A stretch of DNA of 64,000 nt from Bradyrhizobium sp. SRS-191 (GTDB lineage Bacteria > Pseudomonadota > Alphaproteobacteria > Rhizobiales > Xanthobacteraceae). Each line of letters starts with the position of its first letter. Position 1 is the stretch's first letter. The position numbers and the translations under genes were made by a program. The notes beneath the pieces are model-generated. The model ran no database searches and was not told the DNA's origin. It saw nothing but the letters and a program-made list of their open reading frames with translations. Below, piece by piece: positions 16,824-25,396 of the stretch. Location: assembly GCF_024586915.1 (NCBI RefSeq), contig NZ_JANBVS010000017.1, forward strand, positions 1 to 64,000. Direction: 5' to 3'.

Positions 16824-17117
16824 GACACGACCTCTGTCTCTCGATTGCGGTTCAAAGCGACGCGGAGCTTGCGCCGTTGCCAGGACAATCGAGGCCGGGA
16901 ACAAAGGTTCCGGGCTCTTTCCGAGGTAAAAATTCGCGATTCGCCGGAACAAAGTCGGCGGAAACCGGCGCGCATCCGCACGGGCTGCCCCGATTTAGGG
17001 CTGTAAAACGCTCCCAGCGGCCCCATATCACCATCAATCCCTGCTATGAGGGCTCCTTCCTGCAGACCCCTTGATGTCGTCGTATGATGCCGTCAGAGGG
17101 ACGAGATTGATTCGCCG

Positions 17118-19754
17118 ATGACCGAGCCCAACCGCGTAAGCCGCTTTCCTGCACCCGACCACCAGCCCGTTGCCGGCGGCATCGCCGCGCGCGCACGCGC
17201 TGCCGCGAGCGGCGGTGCGCGTTATCTCTCAGGCCTCAACCCGGAGCAGCGCGACGCCGTCGAGACGCTCGACGGCCCGGTGCTGGTGCTGGCCGGCGCG
17301 GGCACCGGCAAGACCCGCGTGCTGACGACGCGCATCGCACATATCCTGAGCATGGGACGCGCCCGTCCGAGCGAAATTCTGTCGGTGACCTTCACCAACA
17401 AGGCCGCGCGCGAGATGAAGACGCGGCTCGCCGAGATGCTGGGACAGGCCGTCGAAGGCATGCCGTGGCTCGGCACCTTCCACTCGATCTCCGGCCGCAT
17501 CCTGCGCAGCCATGCCGAGCTGGTGCAGCTCAAATCCAACTTCACGGTGCTCGACACCGATGATCAGATTCGCCTGCTCAAGCAGCTGCTGCAGGCCGAG
17601 AACATCGACGACAAGCGCTGGCCGGCGCGCATGCTGGCCGGCCTGATCGACGGCTGGAAGAACCGCGGGTTGGCGCCATCGCAGGTGCCCTCGGGCGAGG
17701 CCGCCGTGTTCGCCAACGGCAAGGGCGGCAAGCTCTATGCGAGCTATCAGGAGCGGTTGAAGATCCTCAACGCCGCGGATTTCGGCGACCTGCTGCTCGA
17801 GAGCATCCGGCTGTTTCGCGAAAACCCGGACGTGCTGCGGCAGTATCAGAGCCGCTTCAAGTTCATCCTGGTCGATGAGTACCAGGACACCAACGTCGCG
17901 CAATATCTGTGGCTGCGGCTGCTGTCGCAGGCGCCTACGCCTGCTGCCGCCACAGCCGCCGCTGCCCCCTCTCCCCTTGTGGGAGAGGGTGGATCAGTTG
18001 AGCGCAGCGAAACTGAGCCGGGTGAGGGGTTCTCTCCGCTTGCTCCTGCGCCTGCGGACAGAGACCCCTCACCCGCCTCGCTGCGCTCAGCCCCCTCTCC
18101 CTCAAGGGGAGAGGGGAACGACGTTTCCGCGGCCAAGACTGCCCTCAAGAACATCTGCTGCGTGGGCGACGACGATCAGTCGATCTATGGCTGGCGCGGC
18201 GCCGAGGTCGACAACATCCTGCGCTTCGAGCACGACTTCCCCGGCGCCAAGGTCATCCGCCTCGAACGCAACTACCGCTCGACGGGCCACATCCTCGCCG
18301 CCGCCTCGCATCTGATCACGCATAACGAAGGCCGGCTCGGCAAGACGCTGCACACCGAGGACGTCGAGGGCGAGAAGGTCACCGTGACCGGCGCATGGGA
18401 CTCGGAAGAGGAAGCCCGCGGCATCGGCGAGGAGATCGAGGAGCTGCAGCGCAAGGGCGAGCATCTCAACGACGTCGCGATCCTGGTGCGGGCGTCCTAC
18501 CAGATGCGCGAGTTCGAAGACCGCTTCGTCACGCTCGGCCTGCCCTATCGCGTCATCGGCGGCCCCAGATTCTACGAGCGCGCCGAGATCCGCGATGCGC
18601 TGGCTTATCTGCGCGTCATCAACTCGCCGGCCGACGACCTCGCCTTCGAGCGCATCGTGAACGTGCCGAAGCGCGGGCTCGGCGATGCCACCGTGCAGCT
18701 GCTGCACGACCATGCCCGCAAGCGCCGCATTCCGCTGTTCGAGGCGGCCCGCGCCGTGGTCGAGACCGACGAGCTGAAGCCGAAGGCGCGCGGTTCGCTG
18801 CGCGGGCTGGTTTTGCAATTCGAGCGCTGGCGCGCCCAGCGCGAGGTGACGCCGCACACCGAGCTCGCCGAGATCGTGCTCGACGAGAGCGGCTACACCG
18901 AGATGTGGCAGAAGGACCGCTCGGCCGACGCGGCAGGTCGCCTCGACAACCTGAAAGAGCTCATCCGCTCGATGGAGGAGTTCGAGAACCTGCACGGCTT
19001 CCTCGAGCACATCTCGCTGGTGATGGACCGCGAGGGCGCGGCCGACGAGGAAGCGGTGTCGCTGATGACCCTGCACTCGGCGAAGGGCCTGGAATTCGAC
19101 AACGTGTTCCTGCCTGGCTGGGAGGAAGGCCTGTTCCCGAGCCAGCGGACGCTCGACGAGCAGGGCCGCGCGGGCCTCGAAGAAGAGCGGCGGCTCGCCC
19201 ATGTCGGCCTGACGCGCGCCCGGCGTCGCGCCAAGATCTACTTTGCGACCAACCGCCGCATCCACGGCACCTGGACCACGACCATCCCGTCGCGGTTCCT
19301 GGACGAACTGCCGTCCGCGAGCGTCGAGATCACTGAATCCAAGGGCGGCTCGGGCTGGGGCGGCGCCGGCGGCTATGGCCCGTCGCGGTTCGACAATGTC
19401 GAGTCGTTCGGCTCGAGCTATTCGACGCCGGGCTGGCAGCGCGCCCAGGCGCGCCGTCCCGGCGCCGCGCGCGGTGGCTCGGAAGGCGGCTTCAAGGAGG
19501 AGCAATCTCCGTTCTCGGGTCACGATCCTTTCGGCGGTACATTCGGCCGCAACAAGCGCGGGCCGATGACGATCGAGGGCGAGCTGGTGGCGAAATCCAC
19601 CGGCACCACGTCGGAGTTCGCGCCCGACGACCGCGTGTTTCACCAGAAGTTCGGCTATGGCCACGTCATCAAGGTCGACGGCAACAAGCTGACCATCGCC
19701 TTCGACAAGGCCGGCGAGAAGCACGTCGTCGACAGCTTCGTGCAGCGGGCGTGA
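17118..19754 (+). CDS. uvrD: ATP-dependent DNA helicase UvrD/PcrA with in-frame insert
   Basis: The 878-residue superfamily 1 helicase unwinds DNA 3'-5' in nucleotide excision and mismatch repair. Walker A AGAGTGKT is at residues 59-66, motif II DEYQDTN at 253-259, motif III GDDDQSIYGWRG at 350-361, and later motifs include RNYRST, the VSLMTLHSAKGLEF segment and a VGLTRARRRA segment. The C-terminus has a Gly/Ser-rich linker and a small UvrD tail domain (VFHQKFGYGHVIKVDGNKLTIAFDKAG). Motifs II and III are about 97 residues apart; in E. coli UvrD the distance is roughly 30. The extra 70 or so residues are the translation of a palindromic repeat (17966-18116) plus Ala/Pro-rich flanks, with no frameshift. 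All motifs are intact, so the enzyme is probably active. Confidence 0.95.
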   Translation: MTEPNRVSRFPAPDHQPVAGGIAARARAAASGGARYLSGLNPEQRDAVETLDGPVLVLAGAGTGKTRVLTTRIAHILSMGRARPSEILSVTFTNKAAREMKTRLAEMLGQAVEGMPWLGTFHSISGRILRSHAELVQLKSNFTVLDTDDQIRLLKQLLQAENIDDKRWPARMLAGLIDGWKNRGLAPSQVPSGEAAVFANGKGGKLYASYQERLKILNAADFGDLLLESIRLFRENPDVLRQYQSRFKFILVDEYQDTNVAQYLWLRLLSQAPTPAAATAAAAPSPLVGEGGSVERSETEPGEGFSPLAPAPADRDPSPASLRSAPSPSRGEGNDVSAAKTALKNICCVGDDDQSIYGWRGAEVDNILRFEHDFPGAKVIRLERNYRSTGHILAAASHLITHNEGRLGKTLHTEDVEGEKVTVTGAWDSEEEARGIGEEIEELQRKGEHLNDVAILVRASYQMREFEDRFVTLGLPYRVIGGPRFYERAEIRDALAYLRVINSPADDLAFERIVNVPKRGLGDATVQLLHDHARKRRIPLFEAARAVVETDELKPKARGSLRGLVLQFERWRAQREVTPHTELAEIVLDESGYTEMWQKDRSADAAGRLDNLKELIRSMEEFENLHGFLEHISLVMDREGAADEEAVSLMTLHSAKGLEFDNVFLPGWEEGLFPSQRTLDEQGRAGLEEERRLAHVGLTRARRRAKIYFATNRRIHGTWTTTIPSRFLDELPSASVEITESKGGSGWGGAGGYGPSRFDNVESFGSSYSTPGWQRAQARRPGAARGGSEGGFKEEQSPFSGHDPFGGTFGRNKRGPMTIEGELVAKSTGTTSEFAPDDRVFHQKFGYGHVIKVDGNKLTIAFDKAGEKHVVDSFVQRA
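17966..18116. repeat. Palindromic repeat family A inserted in uvrD coding sequence
   Basis: The element is a long imperfect palindrome. Each end carries a CCCTCTCCC...GGGAGAGGG hairpin. Inside them are 12-bp perfect arms TGAGCGCAGCGA / TCGCTGCGCTCA (17999-18010 and 18078-18089), and inside those 11-bp arms GGGTGAGGGGT / ACCCCTCACCC (18020-18030 and 18064-18074). The same modules build the intergenic element at 41010. Here it is read in frame as a low-complexity Pro/Ser/Glu/Gly-rich loop in the helicase. Confidence 0.88.
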
Positions 19755-19763
19755 CCTCACGGC

Positions 19764-19785
19764 CGCGCGCCGCCGGTGGCGCGCG
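19764..19785 (+). terminator. Possible terminator after uvrD
   Basis: An 8-bp GC stem (CGCGCGCC with GGCGCGCG, 6-base loop) begins 10 bases after the uvrD stop. There is no clear U-tract, so this is a weak call. Confidence 0.4.
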
Positions 19786-19874
19786 CTCGGCAAAAACGTC
19801 ACCCGTCATCGAACTTCACACTTCGCCTTGGTTAGGCCTTGACCGTGGCGGCTCGCGTCGTATGAGATGCGTGC

Positions 19875-20291
19875 ATGGTCCGGGGATACAATCTGTTCAT
19901 TGTCGCGGTTGCGCTTTTGGTCCCGTCGCTTGCGACGGCGCAGACGATGAGCTTTGGCGACTCCGCCGGGCTGATCGCATCGAGCTGCGGCGCCGACATC
20001 ACGGCCAATTGCCGCGGCGTCAATCTCGATTCCAACCGGCTCAAGGAATGCCTGTCGCGTAACCAGGACGTGGTGTCTGCGCAGTGCAAGGCGACCTATT
20101 TCAAGGCGTTCGAGGCGATCCAGAAGCGCATCTCGGCCCGCGTGACCGTGGCGAATGCCTGCCAGCGCGAGATCGTCAAGCTGTGCGGCGGCTCGACCAA
20201 GGAGACCAGCAAATCGATCCCCTGCCTGCTGACCACCAATGGCGTCAGCGCGCGCTGCCAGCAGTCGCTCGGCGAGGCGGGGTATCGCTGA
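19875..20291 (+). CDS. Secreted cysteine-rich protein
   Basis: The 138-residue protein has a Sec signal peptide (hydrophobic core about residues 6-20, cleavage after ATA near 22). The mature part has eight cysteines in CGADITANC, KECLSRN, SAQCKATY, ACQREIVKLC, IPCLL and RCQQ contexts, which recalls the Cys-rich repeat of Golgi apparatus protein 1 (PF00839-like). Its position suggests a periplasmic or surface location with several disulfides. The gene overlaps the OmpA-domain gene that follows by one base (TGATG), so the two are likely made together. Family assignment is tentative and function unknown. Confidence 0.72.
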   Translation: MVRGYNLFIVAVALLVPSLATAQTMSFGDSAGLIASSCGADITANCRGVNLDSNRLKECLSRNQDVVSAQCKATYFKAFEAIQKRISARVTVANACQREIVKLCGGSTKETSKSIPCLLTTNGVSARCQQSLGEAGYR

Positions 20292-20956
20292 TGCGGAGGT
20301 CGACATCACTGCTGGGGATGATCGCCGCCTCGCTGCTGCTCGCAAGCCTCCCTGCGCGAGCGCAAGAGGTGACGCGCGAGGACATCGTGCGCCAGCTCAG
20401 CCGGTTCGAGACCGCACCCACGCTCGATCTGCCCGCGCTCAAGCAGCAGACCCAGGAACGCTCGAAGATCCGCAGCCGCAACGAGCCGCCGCCGCAGAAG
20501 CGGACGCCGATCGCGCCGGAGCTGATGAACCTGCCGGCCTTCAACGTCGACATCCAGTTCGACGTGGACACCCCGATCGTGCGACCGGAATCCTATCAGG
20601 CCGTCGGCCGGATCGCCGACGCGATGGTGTATGCGGACCTCCTGCCCTACACCTTCCTGATCGTTGGTCACATCGAAGCGAACGGCAAGCGCGAGTCCAA
20701 CGTCCTCCTGAGCCAGCGCCGCGCCGACGCCATCCGCGACATTCTTGCGAATACCTTCAAGATCTCGGTCAAGCGGCTGCAGTCGGTCGGACTCGGCGAG
20801 GAGCAGCTGCTCGACCCCTCGAAGCCGACGGCGCCGGTCAATCAGCAGATCCAGATCATCACGGTCGCCAAGACCATCGAAGAGGCGGCTCCGCCGCCGC
20901 CGGCCCCGGCTGCCGCCGCGCCGGGCAAGCAGGCCCCACGCAAGCACCGCAATTGA
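20291..20956 (+). CDS. Periplasmic OmpA-domain protein
   Basis: The 221-residue protein has a signal peptide ending in ARAQE (about residue 25), a linker with basic and proline-rich parts, and an OmpA C-terminal-like domain from about residue 85 to 200. This is seen in VDIQFDVDTPIVRPESYQAVGRIADAM and NVLLSQRRADAIRDILANTF. It lacks a transmembrane barrel, so it is probably a soluble or loosely bound peptidoglycan-associated protein. The last 25 residues are Pro/Ala/Lys-rich. The start overlaps the stop of the cysteine-rich gene, and the pair forms a two-gene unit whose shared job is unknown. Confidence 0.8.
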   Translation: MRRSTSLLGMIAASLLLASLPARAQEVTREDIVRQLSRFETAPTLDLPALKQQTQERSKIRSRNEPPPQKRTPIAPELMNLPAFNVDIQFDVDTPIVRPESYQAVGRIADAMVYADLLPYTFLIVGHIEANGKRESNVLLSQRRADAIRDILANTFKISVKRLQSVGLGEEQLLDPSKPTAPVNQQIQIITVAKTIEEAAPPPPAPAAAAPGKQAPRKHRN

Positions 20957-21239
20957 CGCAAGCGAGGTCTGCGCCGACGCCTTGAACCCGCGGCGTCACC
21001 GGCGCGACTGCCCTTCAGGGCCGCTCTCGGCGGCTGATGCCAATGGAACCCGTTCTCAGGCGGGCGCATTGGGCTTTTTGCGCAGCGAAGTCTGGAGAAG
21101 CGGGCTCTTGGAGCGGGCTCTTGGAGAAGCGGATCTGGGCATTATTGCCGGTTTGTCGATGCAGCCGCTTGATGGTATAGCCCCGTCTTTGCGGCCGTCG
21201 ATTGAGCGGGGGTCGATCTCATTGACGAGCGAGCTAGCC

Positions 21240-21791
21240 ATGAACGCCATGTTTCGACGCCAGATGATCGACTACGTCGAATACCATCGCGATCCGCGCA
21301 ACGGCTTGATGCATGTGCTCGGAATCATCCTGCTGTTCCTCGGCGCCGTGCTCCCCCTGAGCTTGTGGCATTTCGACGCTCTCGGCATCCGGATCAGCCT
21401 GGGCGCCGTGCTGGCGCTGCCTGTGCTGGCCTATTGGCTGCTGCTCGATGCCGCACTCGGCGCCGGCATCCTGGCCTTCGCGGTGCTATTCCTTGGTGCG
21501 GCCATGATGATTGCCGATCACGTCCACGGATTGGCCCTGTGGGCCTTGTTTGCCGCGCTTGTGATCGTTGGCCTGGTATCGCAGGCCGTGGGCCACAAGG
21601 TCTTCGAGCGCAACAATCCGTCGCTGCTGGATCACCCGGCGCATCTGTTTCTTGGACCGATGTTCGTAATGGCGAAACTGTACATGGCGTTGGGTTTCCG
21701 GCCGTCGGTGGCCGACCTCATTGCGCCGAACTGGTCGCCTGATCGGCTGGCATCGGACCGTCTTCAAGGCGATCAACACTCGCGTCCCTGA
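21240..21791 (+). CDS. Mpo1-like (DUF962) membrane dioxygenase
   Basis: The 183-residue protein has four or more transmembrane helices between residues about 22 and 120 and the conserved histidine motifs of the Mpo1/DUF962 family: VEYHRDPRNGLMHVLG at the start, ADHVHG in the middle and GHKVFERNNPSLLDHPAHLFLGP late. In yeast Mpo1 is an iron-dependent dioxygenase in alpha-oxidation of 2-hydroxy fatty acids at the ER; bacterial members are poorly studied. The ATG at 21240 was taken; a second at 21249 is possible. The 283 bases upstream (20957-21239) show no gene. The stop overlaps the next gene by one base. Confidence 0.8.
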   Translation: MNAMFRRQMIDYVEYHRDPRNGLMHVLGIILLFLGAVLPLSLWHFDALGIRISLGAVLALPVLAYWLLLDAALGAGILAFAVLFLGAAMMIADHVHGLALWALFAALVIVGLVSQAVGHKVFERNNPSLLDHPAHLFLGPMFVMAKLYMALGFRPSVADLIAPNWSPDRLASDRLQGDQHSRP

Positions 21792-22816
21792 TGAAAGTCC
21801 TCGTTACCGGCGGCAGCGGTTTCATCGGCCACCACCTCGTTTCCGCGTTGGCGACGCGGGGCGCCGAGGTGCGCGTGCTCGACATCCGCTGTCCCAGCCA
21901 CATGATCGCTGATGTGGAGTACATCGAAGGTTCGGTGCTCGATGCCGGCCTCGTGAAGCAGGCGATGGCCGGCGTCGATCAGGTCTATCACCTCGCCGGA
22001 CTGCCGGGCATGTGGATGCCCGACCGTGAGGACTTCTACCGCGTCAACTGCGTCGGCACGGAGACGGTGCTGGCCGCGGCGCGCGCCGGCCGGGTCCGCC
22101 GCTTCCTGCATTGCTCGACCGAATCCATCCTGTTCGACTATCCGGGCTCGACGGGCGCGGCTGCTGCGCCGACGGCGCCGCCGGCGGAGGCCATGCCGGG
22201 CGCCTATACCCGCTCCAAGGCGCTGGCCGAGGCGCGCGCTATGGAAGCTGCCGCAGACGGCTTTCCCGTCGTCGTGGGCACGCCGACGATGCCGATCGGC
22301 CCGCATGACAGCAACCTGACACCACCGTCCCAGATGCTGCTGCACTTCCTGGACAGCCGGGTGCAGCTCTATCTCGATTTCATCGTCAACCTGGTCGACG
22401 TCCGCGACGTCGCCGCGGGCCTGATCCTGGCGATGGAACGCGGCAAGGTCGGCGGCCGCTACGTGTTCGGCGGCGAGAGCCTGCCGCTCAGCCGGATCCT
22501 GGAGCTGATGGCGGCGATCAGCGGCCGCAAGCATGTGACCGTCTCGGTGCCGGGACGGCTGGCGGAACTCTCGGCAGGCATGCTGGAGTTCATCTCCGAT
22601 CACCTCACCAAGCGCTGCCCCTCCGGCACCGCCGAAGGCGTGCGGATCGCCCGCTCGGCCTCGGACCTGTCGATCGACAGGGCCAAGCGCGAGCTCGGCT
22701 ATGCGCCGCGTCCGATCGAGCCCACTCTGCGCGAGACCATCGCCTTCCTGCTCGATTCCGAGCAGGCCAAGCGGCTCGACGAGAAACAACACCCTTTTCG
22801 CACCGCGGCCGAATAG
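21791..22816 (+). CDS. NAD(P)-dependent epimerase/dehydratase family protein
   Basis: The 341-residue protein is an extended short-chain dehydrogenase. It starts with the Rossmann nucleotide-binding motif VTGGSGFIGHHL and has the catalytic YTRSK (YxxxK) around residue 138, with an upstream serine in HCSTES. The sequence is of the 3-beta-hydroxysteroid dehydrogenase / dihydroflavonol reductase / HpnA-like type, which act on sterols, flavonoids or sugar nucleotides. The substrate cannot be assigned. The ATG overlaps the Mpo1-like gene's stop (TGATG), so lipid or isoprenoid substrates are plausible from context only. Confidence 0.85.
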   Translation: MKVLVTGGSGFIGHHLVSALATRGAEVRVLDIRCPSHMIADVEYIEGSVLDAGLVKQAMAGVDQVYHLAGLPGMWMPDREDFYRVNCVGTETVLAAARAGRVRRFLHCSTESILFDYPGSTGAAAAPTAPPAEAMPGAYTRSKALAEARAMEAAADGFPVVVGTPTMPIGPHDSNLTPPSQMLLHFLDSRVQLYLDFIVNLVDVRDVAAGLILAMERGKVGGRYVFGGESLPLSRILELMAAISGRKHVTVSVPGRLAELSAGMLEFISDHLTKRCPSGTAEGVRIARSASDLSIDRAKRELGYAPRPIEPTLRETIAFLLDSEQAKRLDEKQHPFRTAAE

Positions 22817-22858
22817 CTAAGAGCGGCCGGTCCCACGTCTCATAACGGTTCCCAAGAC

Positions 22859-23482
22859 ATGTCCGGCGATGCCAGCCCCATTTCGTCAGTTGCGTTCAGC
22901 GGCTGGACCACCACCTGGCCCACCTCCCTGCTCGCCATCATCTGGCTGATCTGGCTCGCCAGCTGGGTCGGGGCCTCGTTCTGGTCCGGGCAGACGCGCA
23001 AGCATGTGACGGTCATCAAGACCAGCCGCTATCACGCGCTGATCGTGCTCGGCGGTATCCTGTTCACGCCCTGGACCTCGCGCCTCCTCGGCGAGACGCC
23101 GTTCTGGCACCCCGGCGAGACCGGCGTGTACCTGCTCACGATCGTGACCCTGGCCGGCATCGCCTTCACCTGGTGGGCGCGCATCCATCTCGGCCGGTTC
23201 TGGTCGAACGCGATCACCCACAAGGAAGGCCATAAGGTCATCGATACCGGCCCCTACGGCATGGTTCGGCACCCGATCTATACCGGCCTGATCCTCGGCA
23301 TGATCGCCACGGGGATCGCGGTGGGGACGGTGACCGCCGTGCTCGGCGCCGTCCTGATCTCGCTCGGCATGGCCTGGAAGGCGAAGATGGAAGAAGGGTT
23401 CCTGGCGCAGGAGCTGGGACCCGACTACGTCGCCTACAGCCGGCGCGTGCCGATGATCATCCCGTTCCTGCCGGCCGGCTGA
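22859..23482 (+). CDS. Isoprenylcysteine carboxyl methyltransferase-like membrane protein
   Basis: The 207-residue protein has about five transmembrane helices and the C-terminal PEMT/ICMT signature: the cofactor-binding DTGPYGMVRHPIYTG segment followed by a helix and EEGFLAQELGPDYVAYSRRVPMIIP. Bacterial homologues methylate small lipid or isoprenoid-like substrates with S-adenosylmethionine, but few are characterised. It lies 42 bases after the SDR gene in the same direction and is probably the third gene of the same operon. Substrate unknown. Confidence 0.83.
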   Translation: MSGDASPISSVAFSGWTTTWPTSLLAIIWLIWLASWVGASFWSGQTRKHVTVIKTSRYHALIVLGGILFTPWTSRLLGETPFWHPGETGVYLLTIVTLAGIAFTWWARIHLGRFWSNAITHKEGHKVIDTGPYGMVRHPIYTGLILGMIATGIAVGTVTAVLGAVLISLGMAWKAKMEEGFLAQELGPDYVAYSRRVPMIIPFLPAG

Positions 23483-23494
23483 GCCCGGAGCAAC

Positions 23495-24529
23495 TCACCG
23501 CCGCATTTGCGCTTCCGCCGGCGGCGGCGACGGCTGGTTGGCCGCCTGCGGCAGCAGATGGCGCGGCAGGATGATGCGCTGGCCCGGGACCAGCGGCTGA
23601 GCGGCGAGACCGCGATTGGACTGCTGCAGCGCCCAGAGCGGAATGCGATAGGTCGCGGCGATCTGGTCGAGGGTCTCGCCCGGGCGCACCGCGACTGCGG
23701 TGCCGCTGTCCCACAGCTCGACCGAGGTTTTAGGCGGGATCAGATAGCGCAGCGGCACGGGATCAGCGTCGGCGGTAGCGGAGGTCTGCGACAGCTGGCT
23801 GATCATGCTGACCAGCTGGGCGTGCACATCCTCCATCTTGTCGATGTTGATGTGCGTGACCTCGTCATGATCCTTCATGTCGAAGCTGGCGTAATGGCCG
23901 CGGAAGCCGGGCTCCGGCTTGACGTCGCCGCCGCCGAGAATGTTGTCCGACAGGAACAGGTTGATGAAGCGCTGCACGTTCGGCGGCACGCTCTTGGTGG
24001 CATGCGCGGGGTCGACGGTGACGACGAGCGCGACGGGGATGTTCTGCTCCTGCAGCGTGATCGCGATGCGGACGCTGCACAGCCCGCCCATGGAATGGCC
24101 GATCAGCACGATCGGCGCCTGATCCTGGCGGTAGTTCTTCGCCACCTGCAGCGCGATCAGATCGCACAGGGTGAATTCGTAGACGCTCGCCCAATATCCG
24201 GCCTTCTCGATCTTCTCGGCGAGGCGATCCATGCCGGTCGAGAACAGCGGGCCGAGCGCGCCGCGGAACAGATAGACCCGCGGCGGCGGCAGCGTCTGGA
24301 CGGGCTCCGGCGGGCGCTCCGGAGCAGCGGGGCGGATGGCGGCCTGGGTCGGCGCCGTTGCGGTCTTGGCCGCCTTGCTGGGCGTGGTCGCGGCAGCGGC
24401 TCCTGCTTTGGCGGTCGCCGGCGCAGTCGTCGCGACAAGCCCGATGACCAGCAGCCCGGACACCCCGTGCCCGGCCACGGCCTGGGCGGCGTCGAGCCAG
24501 CCCCTCGCAATTCGCGCCAAACGGGTCAT
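23495..24529 (-). CDS. Secreted alpha/beta-hydrolase with C-terminal LysM domain
   Basis: The 344-residue product has an N-terminal hydrophobic export signal (about residues 20-40), a Pro/Ala/Thr-rich linker and an alpha/beta-hydrolase domain beginning at VYLFRGALGPLF. The serine nucleophile is in IGHSMGG; an aspartate in TVDPAHATK and a histidine in EVTHINIDK complete a plausible triad. A LysM module near the C-terminus (VRPGETLDQIAATYRIPLWAL, ending PGQRIILP) should bind peptidoglycan. It is a close structural paralogue of the next upstream gene, 117 bases away, which lacks LysM. Lipase or esterase activity is likely; substrate unknown. Confidence 0.8.
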   Translation of the reverse strand: MTRLARIARGWLDAAQAVAGHGVSGLLVIGLVATTAPATAKAGAAAATTPSKAAKTATAPTQAAIRPAAPERPPEPVQTLPPPRVYLFRGALGPLFSTGMDRLAEKIEKAGYWASVYEFTLCDLIALQVAKNYRQDQAPIVLIGHSMGGLCSVRIAITLQEQNIPVALVVTVDPAHATKSVPPNVQRFINLFLSDNILGGGDVKPEPGFRGHYASFDMKDHDEVTHINIDKMEDVHAQLVSMISQLSQTSATADADPVPLRYLIPPKTSVELWDSGTAVAVRPGETLDQIAATYRIPLWALQQSNRGLAAQPLVPGQRIILPRHLLPQAANQPSPPPAEAQMRR

Positions 24530-24646
24530 TCGCGCTCCCGGGAAAGCTCAAAGCTAGGATCAGGCAGGTCCATGTCCCCCCTGCCATACCGCTTGTCGTC
24601 GCCGAATGGGAGCATTTTGGGGCGCGCCGGGCGCCCCTCCGGGTGA

Positions 24647-25396
24647 CTACCGGTATCCTGTAGCGCTGGCCGCGCGCTGCGGGGCGGCCATGCGGGTGGG
24701 CGGCCCGGCCGGCTGACGCCCCCTGCCGCCGAACACGACGCCATCGATCGCCCCGATCACCTTCTGCTGCATGATCTGGTTCTTCTCGATGGTGATGTGG
24801 CCGACGCCCGGAACCGCAGACCCCACGTCGACATTCTCGAGCTTGCCGTGAAAGCCGTCATCGCGGCGGACCGGCTCGCCGTTGCCGTTGGCGATGTAGA
24901 AGTTGATGTAGCGCTCGGCATTGCCGCCGACGAGCTTGGTCTTGAACACCGAGTCGAGACCGATGGCGAGCTTCACGGGCACGCCGAGCTGGCCGAGCTT
25001 GTTGATCATGTCCGGCAGCGCCGTGGCTCCGGAGGAATGGCCGACCAGGATGATGGTCTTGATCCGGCCGGCCTTGTAGGCCGTCGCCGCCTCGTCGGCC
25101 AGCGACGACCACGACACGAAATTGGCGACCGTGTTCGGGATGCCCTGCGAATCCAGCTTGGCGGCGATGTCGTCGAGCCCGAGCGAGAAGATGTTGAGCA
25201 CGCCGCGCAGCAGATAGACATGCGTCGTGCCGGCAGCGCTCGCAGCCGCCGGGCTCGGCGCGGCACGGACCGATCCGGTTCCGAGCGGCAGGACCAGCGC
25301 AAGCGCCAAGGCGACCATGCCAAGCCAGCTGCCAAGCCAGCGCGCCGGAAGGCTGCGCGTCGAAATGGTGCGGGTCGTGCTGAAACGTGGCGTCAT
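24647..25396 (-). CDS. Secreted lipase-like alpha/beta-hydrolase
   Basis: The 249-residue protein has a signal peptide (basic start, hydrophobic core, cleavage near VRAA around residue 45) and a compact hydrolase domain. It starts VYLLRGVLNIFSLGLDDIA, has the nucleophile in VGHSSGA, a possible acid in GLDSVFKTK and a histidine in GVGHITIEK. These line up one by one with its downstream paralogue. The start ATG at 25396 follows GGAGAAGGA; an upstream ATG in the same frame has no such site. The two genes form a tandem pair, probably in one operon. Activity is inferred from the motifs only. Confidence 0.78.
   Translation of the reverse strand: MTPRFSTTRTISTRSLPARWLGSWLGMVALALALVLPLGTGSVRAAPSPAAASAAGTTHVYLLRGVLNIFSLGLDDIAAKLDSQGIPNTVANFVSWSSLADEAATAYKAGRIKTIILVGHSSGATALPDMINKLGQLGVPVKLAIGLDSVFKTKLVGGNAERYINFYIANGNGEPVRRDDGFHGKLENVDVGSAVPGVGHITIEKNQIMQQKVIGAIDGVVFGGRGRQPAGPPTRMAAPQRAASATGYR

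Noticed and set aside
17935..18146. A frameshift or pseudogene in uvrD
   Set aside because: The frame stays open through the insert and every helicase motif before and after it is intact.
18102..19802. Long minus-strand frame opposite uvrD
   Set aside because: Shadow of the helicase with Arg/Ala/Leu/Asp composition and no family match.
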